This document shows positions 1 to 13,834 of a stretch of 64,000 nucleotides of DNA, one piece after another. The translations under genes were made by a program, and so were the position numbers. The notes below the pieces were generated by a model. The model ran no database searches and was not told the DNA's origin. It saw only the letters and a program-made list of their open reading frames with translations. The DNA lies in the NCBI GenBank assembly GCA_037952775.1, contig JBANAY010000004.1:13082001-13146000 (forward strand), written 5' to 3'. The number at the start of each line of letters is the position of its first letter. The first letter of the stretch is position 1. The stretch comes from Clonostachys chloroleuca. Lineage: Eukaryota; Ascomycota; Sordariomycetes; Hypocreales; Bionectriaceae.

Positions 1-3000
1 TATTAATATTATAAATTTTATTCTAATATATAGATTATATATAGAATCTTATACTTTTTAACTAATTATCTATAGATTATTAGAATTTTATAATAATTCT
101 TATAATCTAGGAATATAGATTATTACTAAGTTTTAATAATCTCTTAGTATATATATATATTTATTTTATTAAATAAAGTACTTCTTTAGATAGTTATTAA
201 TAATATTATCTATATATTTATTATTACTAGTTCTATAATATTTATATATTAATAATAATCTATATTATATAACTTATAATAATCTAATTATACTACTTAG
301 AATAATATTCTAATTAGTTATATCTTAATTTATTCTAGATCTTATTTAGTATAAATTATTTAATTATTATATATTAATTATTATATAATAATAAAGAAGA
401 TATTATAATTATTATAAACCCTATTAATTTTAATTTTAATTAATAACTTATTATATCTATTTATTTACTCTCTATTAATAATATAATAAATAAAGATAGA
501 GATAGTAGTAATAATAGTAATAATAATATTAAGATTTACCCTATAGACTATAGGGTAGATTAAGATTACCCTATATTAATTAATTAAATAATATATAATT
601 AGTATAGGGTAAGAGGGAATAAAATAACTAACTTAGAGCTCTCTAAAGCTGAAAGCTCTCTAAAGCTACTAACCTAACCTACTATAACTATCTATTAGAG
701 TAATTATATTAGTAGTTATAACTACTATAATAGCTGCTATAGTATCTATACTAGTAATCCTATATTATACTAAAGTAGCTATATTAGTAGACTTTATATC
801 TACTATAGTACTTATATTAGCAGACTTTATATTTACTATATAAGAACTTTAGTACTTAGTTTAGTAAACCTTATAATTACTATAGTAGCTATATTAGTAG
901 ACTTTATATTTACTATAGTATCTATATTAGTAGTCTTATATCCCTCTATATAAGAACCTTATAGTAGTTATAAGCTTATATTATAGAAGGTAATATATTA
1001 TCTTCAGAGCTCTTACAGTCTGGAAATATCTATAAGTACAGAGCTTCCTCCTTACTAAATAGAGATTCTATAAATTACTAATATACTCTTTTATCTACCC
1101 TATAGTCTATCTTTCTTAGCTACCCTATAGCTAATAGAGTTTTATTTTCTCTTATAGAGCCTATACTTTCTACTATACCCTTTTAAATAATCCTTCTCTA
1201 GTATTTCAGAGCTTACCCTATAGGCTTTATTTACTCTAGATCTAGCTTACCCTATAGCTAGTTTACTCTATACTAGATCTTAACCTTTTAAAAAATAATA
1301 ATAAGAAAAAGAAAAAGAAGATTTAATTATTTTAAAACTAGATTAATTAACTCTAGAAATATCTAGTTAGTTTTTAGAATAAACTAGTTATTATAATTAA
1401 TATTATAGAATAATAAATTATTATAAATACTATTATTATAGTTTAAACTATAACTATTATTTAAAGATATAAACTAGGGTAATTATTTAAACTATTAGTA
1501 TCTAAAATATTTAATAGAATTTAGTTTAAGCTCTAAAGGTTTATTATATAATTTAAAGTATATTTTAATTATTTCCCTATTATTCTTAATACTAATATAA
1601 CTAAAGTTATATATATTTATTCTTAATTTACTAAAAGTATATTTAAATAGTTTAAATTAATTATAAAAAATATTTTAATAAATAAAAAAAATTAATAAAT
1701 TATTTATATTATAATAAGCTTTAATTATTTTAAAAAAATTCTTAAATAAACTTTTAGAATTTAAAATAAAAAGTATAAAGCTAAATATAATATTAATAAA
1801 TTTATTTAAACTAGATTAGTTTTAATTTTTATTACTAGATATATTTAACTATTAGTTAAAATAGAATAAAATTATAAATAAATTATATTTTACTATTTTA
1901 AACTTAAAAAAGAAATATAGAAGAAATTATATAAAAAGAATTAATTATCTAGTTTTTATAACTATATAATAATAATTATATATATTAATAATAGATAATA
2001 TTAATAGTAAATATAGAGAAAGAAACTTATTTATATTAATACTAGTAAATTTTAATATAATCTAAAATAAAGAATTATAATTTTTAAAATATATAAATCC
2101 TATAGAGCTAGAAGCTATAAAAAAATAAAAATATTATAATTATAATAAGATTAAATATATTTTATTATAATATATTAAATCTAAGAAATAAAAATAAAAA
2201 AAATAAAAATCTATTAAAAAAATTTAAAAATAACTAAATATTATTAAAAAAAAAAAAAACTAAGATTTTTAAAATAATTAAAAAAATTATTTAGAAAATA
2301 AACTCTATAATTACTATAGTTTTTAGAGTTTCTTTATTATTTATTTATATCTTTAAGAAAATATTAAAATTAGAGAAGAATTAAAACTATAAGATATTAA
2401 AAGAGAATTAATAATAACTTTTATAAATCTTTTAAGAATTTAAATAGAAATATAAATAAGAAGAATAAGTTATAGATTATAGATTATTTATTAAGTATAA
2501 ATATATATTTCTCTATAATAATAGAATTATTCCTTATAACTCTATAGAAAAAGAATAGTATATATTTATTAAGAAAGAGATAAAAGCTAAACTTAATAAA
2601 CTTTATATTTATTACTAAAAGAAAATATAAGAATAAAATCTAAATTAAAAATTAGAATTAATAATCTATAGTAAAGAAATTATTAATATTATTTAAAATA
2701 ATAATAATAAGTATAATATATTAACTTATATAAAAACTATAGGAATATAGAACTATTTTATAGAATTTTAAATAACTTTTTATAATATATAATATAAAAT
2801 ATACTAAAAAGTAAAATTATAAATAACTTTTTTCTATTTCTAATTAAAAAGATTTTTATTAAATATAAAATAATATAAATAGAAATAAATAAAAATATAA
2901 GCTATAATTACTTATAATAATTAGATTAAATAATATAATAATTAGAATTATAAAATATATCTAGATATAAAGTAAAAAATATTAAAATTAGTAAGATATA

Positions 3001-5940
3001 ATAATTATAATATAAATATTACTAAACTATATCTCTAATAATAATAATTATAGAAGGAAAAGCTATAAAAATACTATTTAAAAGAATAATTATTTCTAAT
3101 AATTAATAAAGAAAATAGTAAAAAAAAAGAATTAAAAATTATTTTAATTAATAAAAAAAATAGAAAAAGATATATTTTAAGAAAAAGAAATTATAAAAAT
3201 AAATAATAAAGTTCTAATAGTTTATTATAAAATTATAAATATTTAAAATATTAGAAAAAGTTTTAAAATAAATACTTAAGAATAATAATAAATAAGAAAA
3301 ATTTAAATAATAAATTAATTAAGTAAAAAATAATCTAAATTATTTATAATAGGATTATAATATAGAATAATATTAATAATAAATTAAAAAACTTTAGAAA
3401 CTATTAAAATAGAAAGCTTATTTTATATTCTTATAGAAATAGAGATTAAAAGAAACTAATTTATAATATTTATTAACTATAGAATATAGGAAAATTATAT
3501 TTTATTAGTAATAATTAATTAACTCTACTTATTATAAAAAAAAAAAGAAAAAATCTATATAACTATTAATATTAAAGATTTAAAATTTAAATATAATAAT
3601 AGAATTATTAATTTTAAAACTAATTATTTTATAATTAAAATCTAAAAAAAGAAATTTAATATTATTTATAATTTAATACTATTAAAAATCTATAAAGTAA
3701 TACTAGGTTTATTATAATTATAAAATATAAATCTATTAATAAATTAGTTTATTAGTTATATAGAGTAGAAGGATATTCTTATAAATCTATATTAGAATTA
3801 ATAAAAATTAAAATTTTATTAAATATTAGAAAAATAGTATAACTTTTTAATAACTAAAGATATTATTATAAAAAATAATAATTTATAATATTAAGTAGAT
3901 ATAATAGTTATAGTTTTAATAGTATTATAATCTAATATAATAAGAAATTTATTTTAATAAAAACTAAGAAGAATAATATAAATCTTAGAATAAATATAGA
4001 AATAGAAATAGCTCTTAGATATATTTTTAGTATTAATTAATTAGAAATAACTAATAAAGAAATAATAATAAAAATATAAAATTAAATATAATTAATAGTA
4101 AAAAGAAATTAAGAAATTATTTATAGAGTTATTTAATATTAAAATTAAAAAATAAAGCTAAATAAATAATAAATAAAAAATTTAAAATAAAAAAAATATA
4201 TTTAATATAAATATTAATAAAAAGAATACTTAAAATAAAAAGAATAACTTAAGAATATTCTATAAAAATATAATTATTTTAAAAAAAAATATTATTTATA
4301 GAAAAATTTAAAATAAAATTATTAGAATAGAATTAATAGAATTATAAAATTTCTATTATTAAAAAAGAAAAATTTAATTTTTATAAATTTTATAATTTTA
4401 TAAACTTTATAATTTTATAAAATTTTAATTATAAATATTTTATAAATATATTAATAATATATTAATAAAAAATTATATATAATTATTTATTTTATTTATA
4501 GAATATTCTATAATATTTATATTAAAAATTTTTTTTTTTATTTAGTTATTAATTACTAATAATTAAATAAGATTATATATAAAAATAGAATATTCTTATT
4601 ACTAATTATAGAATTTAGAAATTAATTATAAAATAAATAAAAATTTATTATATTAAATCTAAAAAAAACTTATAATTTAATATAAATTAAAAAAGAAAAT
4701 AAATAGAAAATAATATTTAGAATAAAATTTAATTTCTATAAATATTTTATTATATCTTTTAAACTAATAAATATATTTATAATATTTTAATAAATAATTA
4801 ATTAAATATTTTAAAAATATTTTAATATCTTTATAATTATATATTTTAATAATATTCTAATATTATTTAATAATCTAGAAATATATAAAAAATATATATA
4901 TTAAATCTTAAAAAAACTAAAAAAAATAAAACTTTTTATAAAATTAGAAAAAAACTTTTTTTATATATAAGAAATTAACTTTTTAGAATATATTATTTAA
5001 CTAAATAAAATATAAATAAAATAAAATAAAATTATTATAATTAAAAATTAGAAAAAATTAAAAACTATTAAGAAAATATAAATTTTTTTAAATTTATTAA
5101 TTATTATTAATATTTTATTAAGAATTATAGAAAAATTATTATATTTTTATATAATATTATAAAAAAAATTAGAATTTTAATAGAATAATAAATAATAATA
5201 AGTATTTAATAAAATTAAAAACTAAATACTTTTAGAACTTATATTATAGATATTTAATTCTATAAAAAAATAGAATTTAAAATTAATATTTTAAACTTTA
5301 TAATTAGTATATAATTTAATTAAAATAATAATAATAAAGTTTTATATTTTATAGTATTTTTTTAAAAAAACTATATAATATAGAACTTAATTATTTTATT
5401 TATAAAAAAGAATTTATAGTTATTATATATATATTTAAAGAATTTAAATATTACTATTTAGAAATATAATATAAAATTAAAATATATATAGATTATAAGA
5501 ATATTTAATATTTTATTATAATTTAATAATTTAATAGAAAATAAATATATTATATTAAATATTTATTTAAATTTAATTATAAAATTATATATTAAAAAGA
5601 ATTAGAAAATAAAAGAATTAATACTTTTAATTAGAAATCTAAATATAAATAAATAGTTTTTAAAATAAATAAATTATTTATTATAAATAATAAAAAATAT
5701 TTAATATAGAAAACTCTAGATATTATATTAAAAGAAATAATATATATTAAAGTCTAGATAAATACTATACTAGATATAAAAATATTATAATAAAATATAA
5801 AAATAATATTTATTAAAAAAATCTATAAATATTTATTTTTAAAATATTAAAAAATTAAAAAAAATATTTAATAGAATAAAATAATATTATAATTATTCTA
5901 ATTTATAAAAGAATATATAAACTATTTTTCTATAAATAAT
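1..5940 (+). mobile_element. Ty3/gypsy (family A) copy 1, RIP-degraded, nested insertion inside
   Basis: This is a decayed chromodomain-type gypsy retrotransposon. Bases 150-390 match the 3' part of the family A LTR (also at 31745, 38720, 45730 and 50970). A gag/leader region follows, interrupted by element Y at 528-1290. The gag zinc-knuckle region lies near 2120-2170. The reverse transcriptase region is about 4520-4880 and aligns codon by codon with the better copy at 42250-42620; its YxDD box reads as Y-F-N-N. RNase H is at about 5225-5660, and homology to the other copies fades near 5940. Stops occur every few codons and all substitutions are of the C-to-T/G-to-A type. The true left end lies outside the window. 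Family assignment is firm; the boundaries are approximate. Confidence 0.8.
528..1290 (-). repeat. Repeat Y, heavily RIPed copy (inverted relative to 26865-27630)
   Basis: This stretch is the reverse complement of the GC-richer island at 26865-27630. Both share the motif TACCCTATAG around 540-610 and 1090-1260, and the same order of blocks. Here nearly every CpG/CpA of the other copy has become TpA. It interrupts the leader of gypsy copy 1: the flanks match the uninterrupted leader at about 32110-32150. It may be a solo LTR or a non-autonomous element. I see no clear terminal inverted repeat. Confidence 0.65.
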
Positions 5941-6435
5941 TAGAAAGATTTAAATTCTATATTTATTATTATCTAATATATAAAATTTATTAAATAAATT
6001 ATAAAAAGATATATAAAGAAATATAATTAATATTTATATCTATATAATCTTATTATATAATAATAATTAATTTTATTATAAGTTTATTAATAAAAATATA
6101 AAATAGATTTTTCTAATATTTAATTAATAGTATAAATATATTTAATTTAATAATAATTATAGTATATAAATTAAAAAAATTAATTTTTATTCTAAGATAT
6201 ATAATATATAAAGTAAAATATTAAATAGTAATTTTTCTTAGAATATTATTAATATATAATTAGGAATTACTAAAAGTAATAATAAATAATTAAGATTTAA
6301 AATTCTTATTAAATTTCTAAAGATAAAGTTATTAAAAAATATAAATTATTATTTCTAGATATAGAAAATAATAGAATAAAAAAACTAGATAATTAAAATA
6401 GCTATATAATTTTATATTTTTATATTAAATATTCT
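5941..6435. other. AT-rich unassigned stretch
   Basis: No coding frame and no recognisable domain. It is A/T with scattered CpT and shows the same RIP pattern as its neighbours. It is probably a further eroded part of copy 1 or a small unidentified insertion. Confidence 0.4.
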
Positions 6436-7476
6436 ATTATATAGTATAACTAATTATATATAAATAAATATTAGATTAATATTAAATCTATATTATTCCT
6501 AATAAAAATATTCTATAGCTATAAATATATACTATATTTATAGAAATAAAATAATTAATAATCTTATATAACTAGCTTTTCTTATTTCTAAATATATATA
6601 ATTTTAAATTAAACTAAAACTAATTCTAATATACCCTAATCTAATATAAATAATATTTTAATTTAAATATAATTAAAAAAAATATAAAATTTAAATAATT
6701 AATTTTTAAAAGTTATTTTTATTCTAATTATCTTAATATAGTATATAATATATTAAAACTATAAGTTATATATTAGACTATAGTAGGCCTATATAAAAGA
6801 GTAGTTATTCTTAAGATATAGTATTTATTTAAGTTTATTTTAATTCTTTATAAGTTCCTATAATAATAGTTATAGATAGCAGACTATATAAAGTAATAAA
6901 TTAAATAAATATAGCTACTAGATCTATAATACTAAGAGTAGCTTTATTATTATAAATAAATTCTTAACTAATTAGAGAAGTATATTATAAATATATTTAG
7001 TAAATAGTTATATTAGATTACTTTAGATAACTATTATTATTATTTTAAAGGTTTTATTAGAAGTATTAATTAGGTTTTAAGAGATTAGAATATTTATATT
7101 AAATATTATAATTATTTAAATACTTATTAAATATTTAGTAATTAATTAATTAAGTAATTAATAGTAAGATATAATTAATTAATTAATTATAATAAGCTTT
7201 AAATTAAAAAGGAAATATAATTATTATTATTAAATAATAAACTTCCTCCTTTAGGAGCTATAGTTATAATCAGATTATTTATATATCTAGCTATATAAAT
7301 ACCTCCTATTACTAGAGTTTTTATAAGATTAATATCTATACTTAGATTAAAAGTATAATATTTTAACTTTATTTTATAGTATTAAAAGTTCAGATATAAA
7401 CTATTAATTATATTCTTAAAAAATATATATTAGATTATATATTAATTAATCTTAGGATATATTCTTATTTATAATA
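6436..7476 (-). repeat. Repeat Z copy 1, candidate ~1.04-kb solo LTR
   Basis: A second near full-length copy lies at 23389-24416, and partial copies lie at 13047-13395 (inverted), 33110-33340 and 37290-38555. Read on the minus strand, Z begins TATTATAAATAAGAG, close to the start of the family A LTR (TATTATAAATAAAGG), consistent with a TG start mutated to TA. The left end reads TTATATAATA-like on the minus strand, consistent with a mutated CA end. No coding potential is visible. I therefore infer an LTR of a related gypsy lineage, orientation minus. A target-site duplication could not be identified. Confidence 0.5.
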
Positions 7477-9674
7477 AAACTAATAAAAAAAAATATTAAA
7501 TATTCTATAATCTAATACTATACTAGTATTATAATTCTATATAAATAATTTAATAAATATATTAATTAAATAGAGTTCTAATAAATTTATTTTAGAATTT
7601 AAACTAAATAATATAATAAATATTCTAAAAAAGAATAAATAATTAGATTAAAATATAATTAATATAATAAAATAATTATATATTAAGAAAGTTTAATATA
7701 CTATTTTAATAATAATAATTAAAATAAAGAACTAATATAATAAAAACTATTAATTAATTAATTTTAAAATTAATTAAAAGATATATTTTAAATTATATAA
7801 AGAATTTAATATTCCTAATAAATTAATTAGAAAGTATATATAATAAAGAACTAGATTATTTAAAATTAAAAAATAAATTAGAAAACTAATTTATAAATTA
7901 AATCTATTAGTATTATAGAAAATATATCTATTTATCTTAGTAATATATCTAATATTAGTAATATAAAGAGAAAATAATCTATAAGAAAAAAGAATTAAAA
8001 AACCTAATCTAATTAAAATTAAAAAAAAATTAATAGGAAATTAAGAAAATAATTAATAAAAAGCTATTATATTTAAAGAGAAAATCTTTTTTTATTAAAT
8101 ATCTAAAAAAAAAATAAAAAAAGATATAATAATAAATATAATAAATAGAAAAAGAAAAGTAAATTAATTTAAATAATATTAAAGATTATTAAATATTAAG
8201 AAAATAAATATTTAATAATATAATAATTAAAAAAATATAATAATTATAAAATTAGAATAAATTAAGAAAATTCTAAAAATAAATATTAAAATTAAATTAT
8301 TTAGAAGAATATTAAATATATAATAAATATAATTTTATTTCTCTATAGAGAGTAATAAATAAAATATCTAATATCTTTTCTCTAAAGTAACTTAATTTAT
8401 ATATACTAATATATAGATTATCCCTTTAATATATCTTTTTTTATTAAACTCTATTATTTATTTTCTCTTCTAATATATATTATATTCTTTCTATTACTAT
8501 AATCTAAATATTCTTATTATATCTAATCTTTTAAAATAATAAATTATATAAGATAATTAAAAAGTTTACTAAATATAAAAAAAAGCTAAAATTATTAGAT
8601 ATAATATATCTTTAGTAGTAAAAAATAGCTAGCTATAGCTTTATTAAAAATAGAAATAGATAATATAATAGTAGTAGTATTAATAATTTTAATTAAATAG
8701 TTTAAGGAATTATTTAGTTATATATCTTATTATATAATATAATAATAAATTAATTTAATTAGAAAGATTAATATAAAATTTAAAAGTTCCTTCTAATATT
8801 ACTTTTATAATATAGAATCTAACTTAAAATATAATAAATAATAGCTTAGAAAGATAGCTATTTGATAAGCTTATAGAATACTTAGTTAATTAGAAAGTTT
8901 ATAAAGTAATTAATTATAAAATATAGAAAAACTTAAAGATACTAAAGAATCTTATACTTAATATTAAAGAAGTAGTAAGAATTTATAGAAGAAATTTAAT
9001 AATCTTTATAAAGAGATCTATTAGTTAGATCTATTTAGCTATATATTATTATATTAGAAAGAAAACTAATATTATAATAAAGTAATATAAAGATATTAAG
9101 TTAATTAAATATTTACTAATAGCTCTCTATATATAGCTATAGATAGCTTACTAGATAATAAAATTATTCTAATTAAGATAAAAATAAATATTATTTAGCT
9201 TATTAATATTATTAATCTTAATAATAATAAAATTTAATTTAATATTAAATTAAAGAAAATTAATTATATTATTTTATAAAATAGAATACTTCTTATAAAA
9301 TTAGATTAATTATTTAGATTAAATTTAATTTTTATTATAATAAATAATAGATATTATATTTATTAAAGAATATTATAATAATTAAGATAATAATAAGATA
9401 TAATTATACTAAGGTTTAATAGAAATATAAAGATTTTTTCTTAAAGATAATAGATATTATAATTAATTAGAACTCTCTCTAATAGGAAGTTAGAAAATTA
9501 ATAAAAAAAAAGAAGTAAAAATATTACTAATTAATATTAAAACTAAACTATATAACTTTAGATAATATTATAATATACTATATCTCTTAGAATAGATTAA
9601 TATAGATAAAGATCTAAAGAAACTAAATATCTCTATTATTATTAAATATAAGAAATAAGAATAGTATATAGATA
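7477..9674. other. AT-rich unassigned relic DNA
   Basis: About 2.2 kb of RIPed sequence without a recognisable protein signature. The stretch 8860-9460 has a slightly higher G content and long blocks that look like former coding sequence (few stops other than TAA/TAG of the RIP type), but I could not assign it to a transposon family. I see no RNA genes. Confidence 0.4.
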
Positions 9675-10330
9675 TTTTTTAGGGGGTTTTACTATATATA
9701 AGAAATATCCTAAGATCAGGCTATATATAACTAGATCTATATAATTTATTTTTAATTAAGCTTTAGTTTATATCTAACTTTTAACTCTATTCTTTTACTT
9801 TTTTATTTAAACTTATAATCTATTATAAGTTTATTTATAATAATAAAACTACTCTCTTTTATATAGATCTAATAGTTATATCTACTAGAATTATTACTCT
9901 ATCTAATAGTTACCTAATAAGAAGATATATAAATAATTCTAATTTTTAATATACTTATAGAGAATTATATAAATATTCCTCTAGTACTTAATAATTATTA
10001 TAATATAATATATTATATATAATACTAGTAAATAATATATTAAATTAAGTTAATCTAGATTAAAATAGCTTTTTTAAGTTTAAAAGTTTATTAATTAGTA
10101 ATATTAAATAGATAGAAGAGAATTAATTAAATAAAATAAAATTATTAAAAAGTTTATTAGAAAGAAAAATTAAATTAAATAAAATTAATTAAATAGTATT
10201 TAGAATTATAATAGATTAATTAATTACTATTATAAAATATTTAATAAATATAATAGCTAATTATAAAGTTACTATATACTAATTAAAAAACTAAATATAG
10301 TTTTATATAGTAATATATCGATATATTATT
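9675..10330. repeat. Repeat W, copy 1
   Basis: The block starting at AGGGGGTTTTACTATATA (about 9680) recurs in more mutated form at 15695 and 17565, followed in each case by a shared ACTAGATCTATATAATT segment. The part from 9840 to 10300 also matches 16200-16720. Transposon class unknown. Confidence 0.5.
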
Positions 10331-10940
10331 TATTATAATAAAGCTTTATAAATATTTAAAAATTAATACTATAAACTAATTATATAAAAAATTAGATATT
10401 CTTTTAAGGATAGTTAATAAAGTAATTAAAAAATAAAAGGAAATTTATAAGGAAAATAAATTATATTATAAAGATTTAATAAATATAGCTAATATTCTAA
10501 TAGAGATATATAAAATTATCTCTAAAGAAACTTTATATTTTATTAATTAGTTCAATTATAAAGTATAAAAATATTATAATAATACTATTATTAGTAAAAT
10601 ATACTTATAATAATAAGTAGAGAATTAATAAGTATTAGTTTAATAATAAACTAATAGAGAAATATTAATAATAATTAAAATAATATAATAATAAAATAAT
10701 AGAAACTATATAATTAATATTAATTTATTAGAAGTATAAAGATATATAACTATTATTAAATTAATAGAAGTATATAATAATTCTTTCTATATTTTATATA
10801 ATTATTATTTATTTAATAGAAGTATAATAAATATACTATTTTTAATAAAATTATTAATAGAAATTATAAAAGGTTTATTTATAGAAATATTAGAATAATA
10901 TTCTTTTTATTAGAGAGAGTAGTTATTAGATATAGATAAT
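10331..10940. other. AT-rich unassigned stretch
   Basis: About 600 bp of RIPed DNA between repeat W and an LTR fragment. It contains short imperfect repetitions of a block with the core AATAGAAGTATA (about 10725, 10767, 10815). No genes seen. Confidence 0.35.
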
Positions 10941-11054
10941 TATAATAGTTAGATAACTTATACTGAACAGAGTCTAGGGTAGGTTAGGGTTAAACTAATC
11001 AGGGTATTATTCTGAGTAGTATAATCAGGTTATTATATAGCTATATAATATAAG
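10941..11054 (-). repeat. Family A LTR fragment, inverted, little mutated
   Basis: The reverse complement of this segment matches the 3' part of the family A LTR, for example 51105-51210. It keeps CpA/TpG sites (near 10965 and 11000-11030), unlike its surroundings. It breaks off after about 115 bp. Confidence 0.7.
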
Positions 11055-13046
11055 ATCCTCTCTTTATTAATTATATCCTTGACTATATTCTATAGTTTAA
11101 TTAATAAGTTCTTTTTAATTTAATTTTATATTCCTCTTATAGTCTATAATAATATCTAATTATATATAGAAATCTTTTTATAAAAAAACTCTTTAATATA
11201 ATATCTTTATTAATATTATCTTACTTAATTCTTTAATAATATAAATAGAGTATAATTATTATAAGTCTTATAACTATAAGTACTCTAGATTAGAAAGTTC
11301 TTTATCTTACTATTTTTATTATATAAAAAATAATTAATTATATTATAATATCTAAAACTTAATATCTAGCTAGTTAAAATATATTACTAATTAATATAAT
11401 AAATTAGAATTTAAATTAAAAATAATAAAGAAAGAATATTATTATATAGATATAAAAATTTAGTATTTTTATTAATAAAAGAAATTATAATTAGAAATAG
11501 TATCTTATAGTATTAATAGTATAGAAAAACTAAAGTATATTAAGTAAAAGAAAGTAAAAAAAGTAGTTTATTAATTAATTACTTCTTTTATTAATATTTT
11601 TTCTTCTAAATCTATATTTTTAAAAATTAAAATTAATTTAGTATTTAAATCTCTATTCTTTTCTTTATAATTATTATTTTAATTATTAAGAAAGTAATTT
11701 TTATTTTAGCTATAAAAATATACTTTCTTTTATAATTTCTATTATAATTATTATATTAATTATTATATTAGTTTTTATAATTATTATATTAATAATCTTA
11801 GTTATTATACTTATAATTAATTCTAATATAATTATATTAAATAATATATTATTAAGTTTATTCTAATAAACTTAAACTTTCTTTATTAAGTAAACTAGTT
11901 ATTTATTAATTATAATATCTAGAGAAGGTTTAAATATTAATTTCTATAAAAAACTATCTAGTTTTAACTAAATTTAAATTAATTATTAGTAAAATAAAGT
12001 TATTATTATAACTTTTAATATAGATATTATTTATATTATTTAAATATTAATATCTACTTCTTTAGTATATAGTTTTTCTAAATAAAATAGATTATTTAAT
12101 TTATTATTTATTTTTATTATATTTAGATAAAACTTTCTTTATAAAGTAATAAATTAATTATCTAAAAAACTAGAAATTTAAAATCTATTTATATTAATTA
12201 GAAAATTAATTTATTATTTATTTATCTTTCCTCTAAATAATTAAATAAGATTTTAATAGATTATATTAGCTCTTATTTATAATATTATATTTATTCTAAT
12301 ACTATTAATAAAGCTATTAATATTTTATTAAATTATTTCTAATTTAGAGATTTAAACTATTAAATTAATATTATTTTTATTATTTAATTTAAATTAAAAA
12401 TAATTAATATAATAGATTTTCTATTTATTCTATTTATTATTATTATTTTTAGTATATTAATTAATCTAATTTAATATATTAACTATTTATATTAATATTT
12501 ATTAGAATTATTTAAAAATTAAATTAATTATTATCTATTTAAATATTTTAATTTTAAATAGAGAATTAGAATAATTAAGAGAGTAATAATAAAAAAAGAG
12601 AAAAATTTTATATTATATTATAATAATATTTAAATTCCTTTACTTAGTTAAATATTATTATTAATTATTCTATTATTATATTTTTACTTATTAATTAATT
12701 ATTATTATTTTCTTAATTTCTCTAGTTATTAGAATTATCCTCTAGTTAATTATTAATCTAGTTATTTAGTTAGTTTCTAATACTATTAACTAAAGAGCTA
12801 TTCTAATTATTATTTCCTAATATTTTATTTAAAGATTTAATAGATATAATAGAATAAATCTTACTTTTATAATTAAATAATACTTATTTTAATTAATATA
12901 ATTAACTAAATCCTAGTTATTTTATTAATTTTCTTTTAAATTAAGCTTATATATTTTTTATATTTATTAGGTTTAAAGTATTAATAGATTTTCTAGTTAA
13001 ATTAATATATTCTTCTTATATATATATATATATATTATTAATTTTA
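11055..13046. other. AT-rich unassigned relic DNA
   Basis: About 2 kb with no recognisable domain on either strand. It is RIPed and dominated by TTA/TAA, ATT and CTT/TCT runs. I see nothing supportable as a gene, RNA or array. Confidence 0.35.
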
Positions 13047-13395
13047 CTATAAATAAGAATATATCTTAAGATTAGATAATATATAATCTAATATATATAT
13101 TTTTAAGAATATAATTAATAGTTTATATCTGAACTTTTAATACTATAAAATAAAATTAAAATATTATACTTTTAATCTGAATATAGATATTAATTTTATA
13201 AAAACTCTAGTAATAGAAGGTATTTATATAATATAGCTAGATATATAAATACTCTAATTATAATTATAGCTCTTAAGAGGGAAAACTTATTATTTAAGAA
13301 TAATAACTATCTTTTCTTTCTAATTTAAAGCTTATTATATATAATTAATTAATTAATTACTAAATACTTTAAATAATTATAATATCTAGTATAAA
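13047..13395 (+). repeat. Repeat Z fragment (inverted relative to 6436-7476)
   Basis: The reverse complement matches the right third of Z at about 7130-7476, including the tract ACTATAAATAAGAAT that corresponds to the presumed LTR start. The remaining two thirds are missing. Confidence 0.6.
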
Positions 13396-13399
13396 TATT

Positions 13400-13660
13400 C
13401 TATTATAATAAGTTATTTATAATTCTATAGAATAGTTCTATATTTCTATAATCTTTATATAAGTTAGTATATTATATCTATTATTATTATTCTAAATAGT
13501 ATTAATAGTTCCTTTACTATAAATTACTAATTCTAATTCTTAGTCTGGATTTTATTCTTATATTTTCTTTTAATAATAAGTATAAAATTCTATCTCTTCT
13601 TCTTTATTAATCTATAACTATTATATAACTACTAATTAGTATTAGAAAGCTTTTCTAAAG
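13400..13660 (-). mobile_element. Family A gag-region fragment, inverted
   Basis: The reverse complement is collinear with 2590-2760 of gypsy copy 1 and with 40260-40420 of copy 5 (block around TTCTTTTAATAATAAGTATA). It is a truncated relic. Confidence 0.6.
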
Positions 13661-13690
13661 TATATATTATAAAATAGATAGATTAAAAGT

Positions 13691-13769
13691 AATTAATTCT
13701 ATTACTATTCTAATTATAGAAGTAAATTAATTCTATTACTATTCTAATTATAGAAGTAAATTAATTATA
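13691..13769. repeat. 34-bp direct tandem repeat, 2.3 copies
   Basis: A 34-bp unit beginning AATTAATTCTATTACTATTC runs 13691-13724 and is repeated without a difference at 13725-13758, followed by a partial third unit. It sits between the gag fragment and the Tc1/mariner insertion. Confidence 0.8.
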
Positions 13770-13834
13770 AATATAGTTCTAAAGTAGTTCTAATTAAGTA
13801 AATTACTCTACTTCTAGCTTCTAGCTAGTAATTA

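Noticed and set aside
10970..10995. Telomere-like GGTTAGGGTTAAAC
   Set aside because: It is a single occurrence and is part of an inverted gypsy LTR fragment (it matches the reverse complement of about 51155-51180). There is no tandem TTAGGG array.
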